The notes beneath the pieces were generated by a model. That model was not told where the DNA came from. It ran no database searches and saw nothing but the letters and a program-made list of their open reading frames with translations. A stretch of DNA of 64,000 nucleotides, from positions 6,644,001-6,708,000 of the forward strand of contig JAPTOF010000019.1 in assembly GCA_028554755.1 (NCBI GenBank), given 5' to 3'. The DNA comes from Cordia subcordata (lineage: Eukaryota; Streptophyta; Magnoliopsida; Boraginales; Cordiaceae). Below, piece after piece: positions 23,462 to 35,446 of this stretch. Within the stretch, counting starts at the first letter, position 1. Every line of letters starts with the position of its first letter. The translations under genes were made by a program, and so were the position numbers.

Positions 23462-26400
23462 ATATGTGTATCTATGTATGTGTCTTGTTGCTTTCACAAC
23501 CTAACTCTGATAGCCATCGTAGACACATGGTTGAGAATACTATATTGATTGTATAGTTTATTTATTTATTTATTTCATCAGACTCTACCCAAAACGTATT
23601 CAAAAGAAACTTTTTCTTTAGATTTCTACAGCTAAAATTCCAGTAGTTATAAATTGAAAATGATGGATGATAGTTGCAAGATGTTTTTAAATATTTCTTC
23701 GGTGTGAGATCATATCGAAGGAACCAAAGTGATTAAATTGGTATTATCTGCAGCACGCATGTATGCATTTCTAGCTCTGCTTCCTACTCAAAAATGGGAA
23801 TAGTTCGAAATAAAGAAAGATGCGTACGTGTTTCCTTTCTTTCTTGTAAAAGTTCACTTGTTTTCGTTTTTCATGTTTTATGATGATTCTCATGATCATA
23901 AATTATATGAAATTAATGTTACTTTTGACTGTTGCCCTCAAAAAGGACGGAAATAATTTTATACGTTGTTTTCATCACAGCGAATTATGATCCAGGAAAA
24001 ATAAAGTATGATTATTAGAATGGGTTTTCTGTATGGCTTTTATTTGCCGACAGTGTTTATCAGCTTAGAAAAAAAATTGTGGTTGCTTTGTTTCTTCACA
24101 TTTGATGTGACTGACTTGCATTTTCAAGTTGAAAAAAAATTCAATTGTTTTTGCTTTCCACTAGCTCAAGTTCACGTGTACACCTTGTCGTAGATTTTAG
24201 CCAAACCTATCACCAAACAGTTTTTAACTCACTTTTCTACCCTACACTGCTTTTCCATCTTTTACCTAACCATGTCACAAATGAAATTTGGAATTTAATA
24301 ACTATAAATTATTGATACGTGTTAATTTATAGTTGTCTGAGTTTTGCTCATATAATTATATTATAATTTTATGAGATGACCTTTGTCTTGACAAAAATAA
24401 AATGTAAAAGAACTTACTAATCAAGAGAAAAAAAAACGAAAAAGTGTCTGCTTATTTTCTTATGATGATAAATAGTACCAATTTTTCCTCCTATTGTATT
24501 ATTCCATATTTAAATATTAATCACTGCAGCTTTCCATTTACAAAATATCTCTTTTGATTAGAGCTGAAACTTTTTGGGATGTCTGATATATCCTAAATTT
24601 TGAAATACTATTAATCACTCATGTCTTGTGTTTTCCAATCGGAACGATCCATACCACAATCCTTATCCAAGAGAATTTTAAGATGAAGTAGAAACATTTA
24701 ATATCCCCTTGCTTAGGTCCCGAGAATTTATTCTGTTCTTGACTTCTCTTTTTTCTTTTTTAAAGAAAAAGTGAAAAAGATTGTTATACTTATCTTTTGC
24801 ATAGACAAGAAGACTAGGAGATTATATAATTCAAGAAAGTGGCCTTTTGAGATGAATGAATGAATGAAGAGTGAGGATGCAACAAAATAAGTGTTGATCC
24901 TATCCGCATTGTGGCCCCATTAATTGCCAAAGTGTTAAAAAGAAAAATCAAAGAATTTGATTAGGTACTCTCCTTTCAACACTTTCATGTTTTTGGCAAA
25001 ATAAACACTGTGTTTACATTTTGTGTTTAAGAGGGTGTTGGACTTTGTAGACTTTGTTTATTTAATGTTTATAAGTATTTAAATAATAAATATGTGAGAA
25101 AATGTATTTTTTAAAAAAACAAAGTCAAACACCCTCTAAGTGAAGGGGGTGGCATCACAAAAAGGCTGTCATGCAGTAAAGCAAGCTACAACTTTTAGCC
25201 TGCAAAGCGTTTTGCTTCTGCAGGCAGTAAACACAGAAGCTATTCTTTCATAGATTCACCCCTACAATGCCTTGGCCCTTTTTTAGATCAGATCACTACT
25301 AAATTGATTGAATCTTAGAGGGGATATGATTTTACTTATTTGATGTTTATAAGTACTTATATAATAATTTTAAGTGCTTATAAATACTTAAAATGAAAAT
25401 AAGCAAAGTCAAACATCCTCTGATTATAATCATTAGTTCATCGCTATTGAATCTTTTTATTGATCTTAATTATCTCGTTCGGACTTGTGATCAGGTACGG
25501 GAGGGTGTTCAAAACGCACATCTTGGGGAAAGCCATCATAGTTTCAACGGACCCTGATGTGAACAAGGTGGTGTTACAAAACCATGGCAACGTTTTCACA
25601 CCATGTTATCCAAAATCAATCACTGAATTGCTTGGAAAATCTTCAATACTACAAATGAATGGATCTCTACAGAAAAGAGTGCATGCACTTGTAGGGGGTT
25701 TCTTAAGATCGCCTCAATTCAAGGCTCGGATTACAAGGCATATTGAGTATTGTTTCCAACGCTCTTTGTCATCTTGGATCGACAAAAAGCACCACCATGT
25801 TTACCTTCAAGACGAAACCAAAAAGGTCTACCTAAACCTTTTTTTTTTCTCTTTTTCTTTTTTAAAACACATTGCATGTACTTTTGATCGTATTGGTGCT
25901 TGTACATATATGATGATGTTTGTCAAAAGCAAATGCTATTATTGAAGAGAAAAGTGATTTTCTTGAGCAAAAATATCTTTAGCGTCACCGTACTAGGGTA
26001 GTTAGTATAGCTTTTTCAATGTAGATGTTGCTTGGTCTATTTAGGCACTGCTTGACAATGACTAAATTATTATTATTTTCTTCTTCTTCTTTTTTTTTTT
26101 TTTGGTGCTAGATTACATTTGAAGTGCTGGTTAGGGTGCTAATGAGTGTTGGTCCCGGTGAAGATCTTTACTTTTTGAAAAGAGAATTTGAAGAATTCAT
26201 CAAAGGCTTGATTTGCTTACCCATTAAACTTCCTGGCACCAGACTTTACAAATCTTTAAAGGTAAGTAATTAGTTTTTATCTTTTGTGCCACTCTCATAA
26301 ATGTTGCATGTGCGCATGCAAATGCTAGTGATGAACTTGTTTGCACAACTAATTAGTTCTACGCGGGTGATTTTGATTCTCTTGTAAAGTTATATTGCTG

Positions 26401-29400
26401 ATTATAGAAAGTCAGCAATTTTCTAATTTTACTTTAGGGTTCATGTAGGCCAAAGAGAGGTTGTTAAAGAAGGTGAAAGAGATCATAGAGGAGAGAAAAA
26501 TAGCTATGGAGAAAGCTAGCGAGATGGGGATAGCAAATGACGCAATTGATGTGTTGCTACGCGACACAGGTGAATCAGATGACATGCACGAACGTCTGCC
26601 GTCGGATTTCATCAGCGGGAACATCGTGGAGATGATGATTCCAGGAGAAGAAACACTGCCAGTGGCGATGACGCTAGCTGTCAAATTCCTAAGTGACAGC
26701 CCTGTCGCTTTAGCCCGCATGCTGGTACGTGCCCTCTGCTTTTTCTTTTTTCTCTTTTTGCTTTTAAAAATTTTTGCCCCACTTAATGATCTAATGGGTA
26801 GGCTTGCATTGTCATAAATCGGCGGATGGGATCACTCGCGTCCACGTGCATGTGGTGGGCCCGGCAAACTCGACGTAACTTTATGATTGGGGACCTATGT
26901 TTGACTTTTGAAGTCATTTCTAGTGAGACACACGAGCACGCACGTGGACGTAGGGCGTCACTAACTAATCATTAATAATATATATGGTCCATGTAAGGGT
27001 GCACGTGGTGCAGCCGTACGTTTTAGATGTAACGCTTGGTCCATCTCATTTTATTAGGTTACCATGTTCTTTGAAGAATTTAATTAGGATAATACTTTAA
27101 AACGATTAAATCGTATTAATTTTTTTTAATTTTTTACAAGTTCTTTACCCTAACTAAAGTCTCTGTAGTTTTATGGGTTTCGAATCAAAGTTGTTACTCT
27201 TGAAGAAAGTATTTTTAACTAAATTCACTTTTATATCGTTTAGTTTAACAATAATGACATCATTTAAATTGCTTGATTATAACTATGTTAATCATTCTAT
27301 TATTTTTAGAATTCTCGTGAAATGATAATAATTTTTTATAAATACATTCAGACAAAGGACTCGCATGTTTGATAATGGAATATTAAAAGCTTAAAATTAC
27401 ATGCACTTCCACATATTTCTTGTGTTTCTCCTTTTTTCTTTTTCTTTCCCCTTTTTTAAGGCCCCATATTTCTTGTTCATCGATCTTGTCGGTAACATTT
27501 TTTTAGTCACCGTCAATTATCATGCCTTTGAAAAATAAAAAACGTGTTATATGATATTTTAAGAATTAACTTCTAGCAAAATATGATAAAATCTGCTATA
27601 GAGTTTGATGCATGATCTATCTTCAATAAGCTGGAACAAATTACATGAATAAAAGAAGATGATGTTGTTCCTAAGGATTTAACGGAGTGATCGATTAGTG
27701 ACTTAGCTTATTCTCATTAAAGGTTATAAATTCGAACTTATATCCTAACTCCATTTATAAAAATATTAATTGGACCTTGGTTCATATATGAAAAGTAATG
27801 CTTTAATTTGATGAACCAGGAGGAGAACGTGGAATTGATGAAGCGTAAGGCTGAAACTTGTGAAGAATATCTCTGGAGTGATTATGTCTCCTTGCCATTT
27901 ACTCAAAACGTGAGTCTTCATTATTGATGGATAAAAAGCAAAATTAATTTGAGACCCTTTCATTTAATTTCCGTCTGATCTGATCTGTTTAATTCTTTCT
28001 TAGTTGTTTACTTAGCTGGTGTAATTATGATCCTTAATTACAGGTGATCAGTGAAACTTTGAGAATGGCAAACATCATCAATGCGGTGTGGAGAAAAGCT
28101 CTCAAAGACATCAAAATCAAAGGCAAGTAATTTAACATATTTATTACATTCTTACAGATACTATTTAAAATTTTAGGTGACCGCTTCTATTTAAAAGTTT
28201 AAACTACTATTATAAAATATACACATTATTAGTTTGATATTTCCGACACGTTCTTCCAATTACAGTCAAGGTTTTAACATGTACTATTTGTTTAAAGTCT
28301 CCAACACACATCCCTTTAAATTGCAACCGAGTTTTTTTTTTTCCTTTTTCTTTTCTTTTTTAAAATTATTCATGTAATGAAAGATATGATAGCGGTGAGA
28401 ATTGAGCCTTAGACTTTTTCAGAACAGGGTTCTCTTTTTTAAAGTAAAACTATTGATAATAATTTCTTATAGATTCGTCCAACTAATGCAGGTCACTTGA
28501 TACCAAAAGGATGGTGTGTGTTGGCATCATTCAGTTCTGTTCACATGGCTGAAGAAAATTATGAAAATCCCTACGAATTTGATCCTTGGAGATGGGAGGT
28601 AAAAGCCTTGATGATGATTATGTACATGAGCATACATGTGCTGTCTCTTAGTTGCTTGTAATCTTGGTTCTCTTGTGATCACACCACCCCCATTCATTTT
28701 CATTCATATGGCTGAATATATCAAACCTGTAATTTTCTGCTAAACAAAAAGAACTTTAGTACTTTACTAATTCGGTAATCATACAACTCAATGGTCGTAT
28801 AGTGGTGCAATTAATGTTAGGTAGAGCTGTTTAATCAACAAATTAAAATATAATTTGCTTGGGTAACTAAAAGTTAATAAAAACTTTACTGTTGATTGTT
28901 GCAGAGTCATGTCTTTTCTAGTGGGATGAGATTTAACTCGATTTAATTTAGTGGCATTGCTTCTTTACTTACATGAATGATGGACTCGAAATCACTAATC
29001 TTTTGTATAGGAAATGGCAGCTATCCGCTAACTGTTAAAATGCAACAGTTATTAGTTACTTGAACAGTTTTTAGCTGCCTAAACATGTGTCGAATATGAC
29101 CTCAGAAATGTTTATAAATCTGACTTGCAGAAAATTGGAGCAACTGTCAACAGCAATACATTTACGCCATTTGGGGGTGGACAGAGGCTATGTCCTGGGC
29201 TAGATCTCTCAAGGCTAGAAATCTCAATTTTCCTTCATCAACTAGTGACGAAATACAGGTAAATTTTCATGTGAATCCATAAAATTTGTGATGCATTTCA
29301 ATTATGTTAACAGCAGTGTACAACATGCAGTACAATAATCTTCACATGCTTCAGACAAAACTAAGAAGTAAATCTGCTACGATATTGATGTCTGACCCCG

Positions 29401-29618
29401 TGAAAAGAAAGAAAAGAAATTTGCAGTGTCAACAATTAAAGCCACAATATCTGAATCATTATAAGTCAATTATTGAACCATAAATGGTGGCCGACACATG
29501 AATTATTAACTTTCTCCTCCTCTGCAGGTGGGTGGCCGAGGAGGATGAGATCGTCTATTTCCCAACAGTCAGAATGAGGCGGAAGCTACCCATCACCATC
29601 ATCCCTATGGAGCAATAA
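22848..29618 (+). CDS. CYP90C1: CYP90C1/ROTUNDIFOLIA3-type cytochrome P450, brassinosteroid C-23 hydroxylase
   Basis: The family hydroxylates brassinosteroid intermediates at C-23 (with CYP90D1) on the ER membrane. Nine exons: 22848-23071, 25495-25825, 26112-26261, 26449-26724, 27820-27909, 28044-28122, 28492-28598, 29131-29258, 29528-29618. They total 1476 nt, 491 aa (Arabidopsis ROT3 is somewhat longer at its N-terminus). An N-terminal membrane anchor (about residues 7-25) is followed by [14 protein letters not shown]. The I-helix reads PGEET (300-304), the K-helix ETLR (361-364), then FDPWRW, and the heme loop [10 protein letters not shown] with Cys about 440. Segments such as [13 protein letters not shown] and [13 protein letters not shown] are closer to CYP90C1 than to CYP90D1. 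Intron 1 is 2.4 kb with two MITEs; intron 6 has a GC donor; intron 4 carries G-boxes and BRRE motifs. The first ATG follows a CT-rich leader. Confidence 0.95.
25031..25137. mobile_element. MITE in CYP90C1 intron 1, copy a
   Basis: 107 bp with inverted ends GAGGGTGTTGGACTTTG and CAAAGTCAAACACCCTCT. It is nearly a palindrome, sharing a TTTATAAGTATTTA core with the element at 25315-25421. Confidence 0.75.
25315..25421. mobile_element. MITE in CYP90C1 intron 1, copy b
   Basis: 107 bp with ends TAGAGGGGATATGATTTTAC and GCAAAGTCAAACATCCTCT. Same family as 25031-25137 but more decayed at the left end. The right half of 37502-38121 has similar termini. Confidence 0.7.
26843..27007. promoter_or_regulatory. 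Cluster of G-box and BRRE motifs in CYP90C1 intron 4
   Basis: Within 165 bp there are three CACGTG G-boxes (26843-26848, 26941-26946, 27002-27007). Two brassinosteroid-response elements in reverse orientation, CACACG (26929-26934) and CGCACG (26939-26944), lie beside the middle one. BZR1/BES1 bind both motif types and repress brassinosteroid biosynthesis genes. The surroundings are GC-richer than the rest of the intron. Function is inferred only; G-boxes also bind PIF and bZIP factors. Confidence 0.45.
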
Positions 29619-30180
29619 AGTTAATTGGCCCATAAAGTCTGTGTTGATCATTCATACCCCTAACAGTCAAGATGACCGAAATTTACCCGTGTCTTTGTCC
29701 ATGTCTTACTTAGTAAGATAAGACTTGATTTGGTTTGTTCTGTCCTGTGAAGGCCTTTAATTTACAAGAAGTTGTTGTTTGAGGTAATTAATAGTAATAT
29801 TCGGTAGACTTTTAGTGTCGTCTAGATTACGTAAAATGTTGTATGGGTTCCATGGTTTAATAATTCAAGAGTTGGTTATGGTGTCACTATCCTCCTTGAG
29901 TTACAAATGCAAGTTGAGAGAAATTATTCCTATACATAGTTGTCCTGAGGTATCGTGTCTGAAGTTCAGTTATTGTCTCAATAAGAATACATGTAGTGGT
30001 GATTAGCTTGGTGGTCCTGTGCCAAGTCGCACATGTGCATTACTATTCCAACAATAGCATTTGATAGCTCAGCTAAAAATTCCACTTGTCACACCGTCCC
30101 ATGGTTAACTCTTGCACGAGATGGACAAAGAATGCTACAATTCTGAAAATTTCCTCTCTTCTTGTCACCATTTTATAGCC
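29619..30180. other. 3' flank of CYP90C1
   Basis: Probable 3' UTR and downstream sequence. No gene seen; the ORF at 29815 has no family features. Confidence 0.5.
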
Positions 30181-30183
30181 AAA

Positions 30184-30770
30184 GTCGGCCTGGCCCAAGA
30201 GCCATTTATCTTGAAATGGATTGTGAGGTTACTGCAGTCTGCAAATGTGGTAATGGCCCAAATAGGTTTGTATGGGTCAAGAATACCACAGTCCACAAAT
30301 GTGGTATGGCCCAAATAAGTTTGTATGGGTCGCCGGTGTGTCTCGCGCATTTGATTTTATATAACTACGTGTGACATTATGTTACAATTCTGACAATCCC
30401 CTCCCTCTTCTTTGTCATCATTGTATAGCCAAAGTTGGCACGCACTTGATTTTATATAACTACGTGTGACATTATGTTACAATTCTGACAATCCCCTCCC
30501 TCTTCTTTGTCATCATTGTATAGCCAAAGTTGGCGTGGCCCAAGAGCCGTTTATCTTGAAATGGATTGTGAGGTTATTGCAGTCCGCAAATGTGGTATGG
30601 CCCAAATAGGTTTGTATGGGTCAAGAATACCGCAGTCCACAAATGTGGTATGGCCCAAATAAGTTTGTATGGGTCGCCTATTTTCTGTTGAAGGCGTGTC
30701 TCGCACAATTTATTTTGTATAACCAAGTGTGACATTATACTAGTATATTTTAACCCCTCAAGACAAGCAC
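30184..30770. repeat. Nested tandem duplications, 345-bp and 95-bp periods
   Basis: A segment beginning GTCGGCCTGGCCCAAGAGCC (30184) recurs at 30529 (345-bp period). Between them a nearly identical 95-bp unit is duplicated (30353 and 30448, from GATTTTATATAACTACGTG). Each large unit contains its own doublet of TATGGCCCAAATARGTTTGT. The ORFs here are by-products. Confidence 0.85.
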
Positions 30771-30789
30771 GTCTTTCTCGGTGATAGCA

Positions 30790-32393
30790 TCTCACATTTC
30801 ACGTTTCATATTTCACATTCACGATAGACTTAGCTTGCCTATATGACAACTAAAAAGTCTCCGTAGCACCCAAGGAGACGTAGACAACTTTGACAGTTGC
30901 TTATCTAACTAGATTAACATAGACATTATTTGGAGTCTATTGAAGAGTGAAGCTGTACAGGCTTCTAAGTCTCAAAAGCATATATAAATACATCCCCTTC
31001 TACCAGAGGAGTGATATCCAACCGTCAATACTACATCCTTTTACACCTATCCTACCACTGAAACACTTTCACAGTTAGCACTTTACCTCCTTTTATGTAG
31101 CCTTGCATCGTTATACTCTTTCTAGTAACTGAATTGAGTGTCATAGTGTCTTTGGCTAACACCACACTGATGTCAAAGACTCACTCACCTTTTTTCTTTT
31201 TGTTGCGTAGGTTACTAGAACCCTAAACCTCATGATTATAGATTATAATATCTACGATTATACCTAAAAGTTATAAATCTTGTAATATAACAACACCTTA
31301 ATATATGTTATAAGTCGATCAATGACTAAATAATATTTATGATGAAAGAATATTTCAACTTGAAACTTCTGGTTATAAGTTACCATTTGACTATTTTTTC
31401 TAACTTTTTTGGGTTACTTGAGATATTTGATGGACCAAAATAAAGCAAAGCATGATATAACATCATCAATTCTCGTGAACGACGTATTTGTCCTTCAAGT
31501 CATATCATGGCCCGATTTCATATCGGGTAAACGTACGTGACAACGTGTATTAAATCAGTGACATTTCTGGAGTTATTTATTTACCCGTGTAGCAAAAAGT
31601 ATTTCACATGCAATTATATCTAATGCTTCCGAAAATGTATTCAAACTTCCTGTGATCTAAAAAATTCCTTATAATCCCCTTATATGACCCATTAAAAATG
31701 CATTTAACCCTCTATAGTTAAAAAATTCGCTATCGTTAACCATAATCGCAGTATACATGCCTACAATACATGCCATGAGAATTTTTTCTGTCCAGATTAA
31801 TTTAACTATCCTTCCCTTTCCAACAAGTCCCCTGACATGCAATTTTTATCCAACGAGATGGGACTCATCTCATGGATCTGAGGAGCGTAACCTCTAAAAT
31901 CCAGCATCACATTATGAACATGGACTTCGATGCCTAGATGGCATTAAAACTTCATTAGTTTTTCTTGATAAGGAAAAAGCAACAGAGAAAAATGCATTAA
32001 ATCTTCAATTAAGGAGCACATTACAACAACTCTGCCAAAAAGCAATATACTGAATTATGTGTATCTAACTAGCAAAATGAAAAGTTGATAATCAAAGAGA
32101 ATATCCAAGGCTCACTGAATTTGGTTCCAGCATCCTGCAACTGGACACATCATTTACCAGTCGACCCTACAAAACAGAAAATAGGAACATCCAAATTGGC
32201 AAGAGGGCCTGCCCATTCGCGCAGCCGCCAGGGGGGGGTGGGTGGGTTTGCCGACACACCACAGGGGTTGGCTGACGGTTGATATTCATATTGAGAAGGA
32301 ACTTATTCCTATCATTAACTGAAGCTAAATTTGACTTACAACTGACAGGACCATAAGGAATTCCAATTTAACCATTTCAGAATTAAAGATATG
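30790..32393. other. Intergenic sequence between CYP90C1 and the small minus-strand gene
   Basis: No gene recognised. Contains a G-rich stretch near 32229-32250, a possible quadruplex-forming run. The part next to 32394 should hold the 3' UTR of the minus-strand gene. Confidence 0.4.
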
Positions 32394-34433
32394 TCAAGCT
32401 TTGGCTGCCTTCTTCTCTTCCTCAAGCCGCTGCAGCTCTGCTAGTCTTTCAGCCCACGCTCTTTCCCTTGCAACAGCAGCCATCTTTCGCTCCACCCTTT
32501 TGGCAAGCTTCTTTTGTTTAGCCTCCTGTAACTGAGCTTTACGCTTCTTCTTCTCAGCCTGAGCACAGAAAAGTTCTACTTAATATTCTAGTAGTAAGAA
32601 TGATTTCCTCAATGTTAAAAATACAAATAGGATCTTATAGTGGAATCCTGAAGTAGCAAAAAACGATAAACTCTCGAAAGAAGCACAATAATCATCAAAC
32701 TCCAAGTATTAATAACACCATAATGCAACAAGTTGGCGTCGAAGACAAAGCATAAAAGATAAGTGTGGGAATAAAAAAGCATGTATTTGAGAAAGGACCG
32801 AATTCTAAGGCTTCACAACATTTGTAACTCACTAACTCCTATCAGCAAGCTGCAAAGTTTGTCTAATACCAACAGCTGACTAGACCAAATCCACCACAAG
32901 CACAGTTCCGATCAATGCTTGGATTCTTACCCGGATTAACACCAGAATATCCCAACAGAAACTTGAGTTGATATAAGCTCGTTTTTTATTTCTCCACAAT
33001 CTCAAACCCCTTCCGCTTAGCAACCTTCAAATAGTTCTATGTTTTACTCGGTCATGGACTCATGGTGCATATCACAAACCCAATAGGTGATAGAGCACAC
33101 ATATGCTCAATTAGTTTAGCCACATTATCTTATTAAGACTTCAGGTAGGGTGTGTCATACATCAAAGATATAATATTTGAGGTCTAGTGCAACTACAAAT
33201 TAAAGGGACACTTGTAAATGCTATTTATCAGTCATCACAGCTTGAACGCGAAGGAGGCAACATGATAAAGAAAATGACTCTCGAGACCCACTGTACATGT
33301 CTGTATACATATCACCAGTGAGAAAAAAACTGTCTGCAGGTGCCAGCATCCTCATGAACTGATGAGAAAACTTTAAGCACAAGTGAAAGCATTCTGAGAG
33401 GCATATAAATTTCACATACAAAGTGAACAAGATGCAATAATCCATGTCCCCCTGTACTACTGACACCCAATACCTAAAGTATATGTGACCAATGTGAAAC
33501 TCAATATCTCAATTCCTTTGGCTCAGTCAAGACATGTCAGATAAGAAATTTTGATTAACCGGGTGCTCAGAATTCATTAAACCTTTTTGCCGATTGAGGT
33601 ATACATTTACTCATGTAATTAACAAGCAACAAAACCAATTACTAAACATGCAAATGAAGAGAACTTGAGCAAATAAGTGAGATAGACAATATATTATCTA
33701 TAAATTCGGAAGAGCATACCAGTATAAATGCCCGACGCTGCTTAATTCTTTTCTTCTCATTCCTCCTCTTTACGCTTCCCTCATTGGGTTGGTTTGGTAA
33801 TATTGGTTGACCAGGCACATATTTCACCCACGCATATGGCCCTAATCATGTAACGAAGAAAGCATTATCAATATCTTACATCTCAAAAATGTAGTTCTTC
33901 GAGCTACACACTTAACTAAAATACCAAATCACCTATAAAATTAACATCACTAATCAACAATACAATTATTCTTCTTATTTAAACTAATAATCATAGTTTG
34001 ACCCACATACGCAAATGTTCAAATTTGACGTATTTATTTTCCAAATAGAATGTCGCAATTTGACTGAAAACTCAATTTGAGATGGAGGATAATTTCTTAT
34101 CTTTTCTTTTTTATTTAAACCCTAGAAAAACCCTTGATTTTTAGTATAAACGAAATGATAAAGGTGGAATGAAGGAGAACCTGGGGGCCTCAAGCTGGCG
34201 CGTTTGCGGCGAGGCTTGTCGCTGGGGCGGCGTTTAGGAAAGCGGGTATCGGTTAAGCTGTGGAAGGCGTTGGACGGCGGAATCCACGGCAGATTTGGGC
34301 GGAGCGGGGCGAGGATGCGGCGGAGCTCTGGCGATGGAGAAGTGGAAGGAAATGTGGAGGCGGTTCGGGTCGACGATGACAAGAGGGCTCGGGTAACGGG
34401 TCGGACCACGGATCTCAGGGCTCCGAAAACCAT
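32394..34433 (-). CDS. Small basic conserved plant protein, probably organelle-targeted, function unknown
   Basis: Three exons on the minus strand: 34433-34181, 33841-33720, 32558-32394; 540 nt, 179 aa. All borders are GT-AG and keep frame. The N-terminus (MVFGALRSVVRPVTRALLSS) is rich in Arg and Ser and lacks acidic residues, typical of a mitochondrial presequence. The middle holds the very basic FPKRRPSDKPRRKRAS and a PYAWVKYVPGQPILPNQPNEGS motif. The last 70 residues are Lys/Glu-rich and probably a long helix (KKKRKAQLQEAKQKKLAKRV ... AELQRLEEEKK). I do not know its function. The basic composition would suit a ribosome-associated or RNA-binding protein, and its neighbour DIM1B methylates mitochondrial rRNA; any link is speculation. 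The exon structure makes it a real gene. Confidence 0.82.
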
Positions 34434-34511
34434 GGCTCAATTGTTTTTTCCTGCACCGAGCTGAGGTTTATGTTTTGTCTGCTGAGAGCAAAATGGGAAA
34501 AAGGAAAACGT

Positions 34512-34556
34512 AAACGACGTCGCCAGGGGCATAGACTGCAGCCAGCGACGTCGTTT
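34512..34556. promoter_or_regulatory. Inverted pair of GACGTC-containing elements upstream of the small minus-strand gene
   Basis: AAACGACGTCGC (34512-34523) and its exact reverse complement GCGACGTCGTTT (34545-34556) are separated by 21 bp. They lie 79-123 bp upstream of the ATG at 34433. Each arm contains the palindrome GACGTC, an ACGT core of the type bound by plant bZIP factors. A promoter role is inferred from position. Confidence 0.5.
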
Positions 34557-35446
34557 TGTTTATAAGCTTCCTGACGCTGGTTTCAGCCATTCCCTCTTTT
34601 TTCCCTTTCTTTTTTTTTTCCTCCGTTTTGCCACATCACTTTTTTGATGCAAACGCTTGTTCATTTACAGACAAAAAAATTGAAAATTAGTGATAAATTG
34701 GAATTAAATATTTCCATTTTAAGTTTGATGCAAACGCTTTTAAAGTGCAACTGTGTATACTACTGTTTCAGCATGTACATAGAAACTTTACGTAATTTGA
34801 ATCTTCTAATGCATTAAGATTCAAAATCCAGTTTTCTGTAGTTGCTAAGTAGCGTCTCCCAAAGTGGATGGAAACATCTGAAATGCCAATTTTTAGAAAA
34901 TTAATCTCATTAAAGCGATTAGTAAGAATGAAAGTTTAGCAGTAAAACAAAGAGCATAGATAATTTAGTGATCAAGTTCGAAACTATGGAGGCCTAACTT
35001 GCTTTCTAACAAACATAGCACCAATTAGCAATACTTTTAACCATGATTATTGCTGGTAGACACTGAATGATTTACTGCCTTCATATAAACTTGATCCGAC
35101 ATGAAATGCAGCTTGTTGATATGATCTGGAGACAAACTTCTCATGACAGTGTGATTGAACTTGCCTACACTTAAACTATCAGATTATAACCCATGGAAGC
35201 GAGAAAATTTTGCTTGAACTTGATTGCGCCAAAGGTTTTGTGGGCGATCAGCTAATAGTAATTTGCAGAATAAACCAAACGTATTGTGTGACGCAAAGCT
35301 GCAGAGCTGATCAATAGCAATTAGCAAAAGCATTTGGAGAAACCAATAGCAAGAAATTTGCATGCTTTGAGAATGATAAGCAGATCAAGTGCAGCAGAGT
35401 ATTCATCCAGTAAGTATTGAGTTGCAGCACAAAGCTGAAGCCGCGG
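34557..35446. other. Spacer between the small gene and DIM1B
   Basis: Contains the upstream region of the small minus-strand gene and the 3' UTR of DIM1B. No other gene or repeat recognised. Confidence 0.4.

Noticed and set aside
23317..23556. ORFs within CYP90C1 intron 1
   Set aside because: Translations of CT microsatellites and intron sequence.
32085..32282. Short plus-strand ORF with a Gly-rich run
   Set aside because: Produced by a G-run; no homology and no gene context.
34122..34180. ORF continuation of the small gene past 34181
   Set aside because: The sequence after the donor (SPSFHLYHF...) is intron; splicing restores GPYAWVKY.
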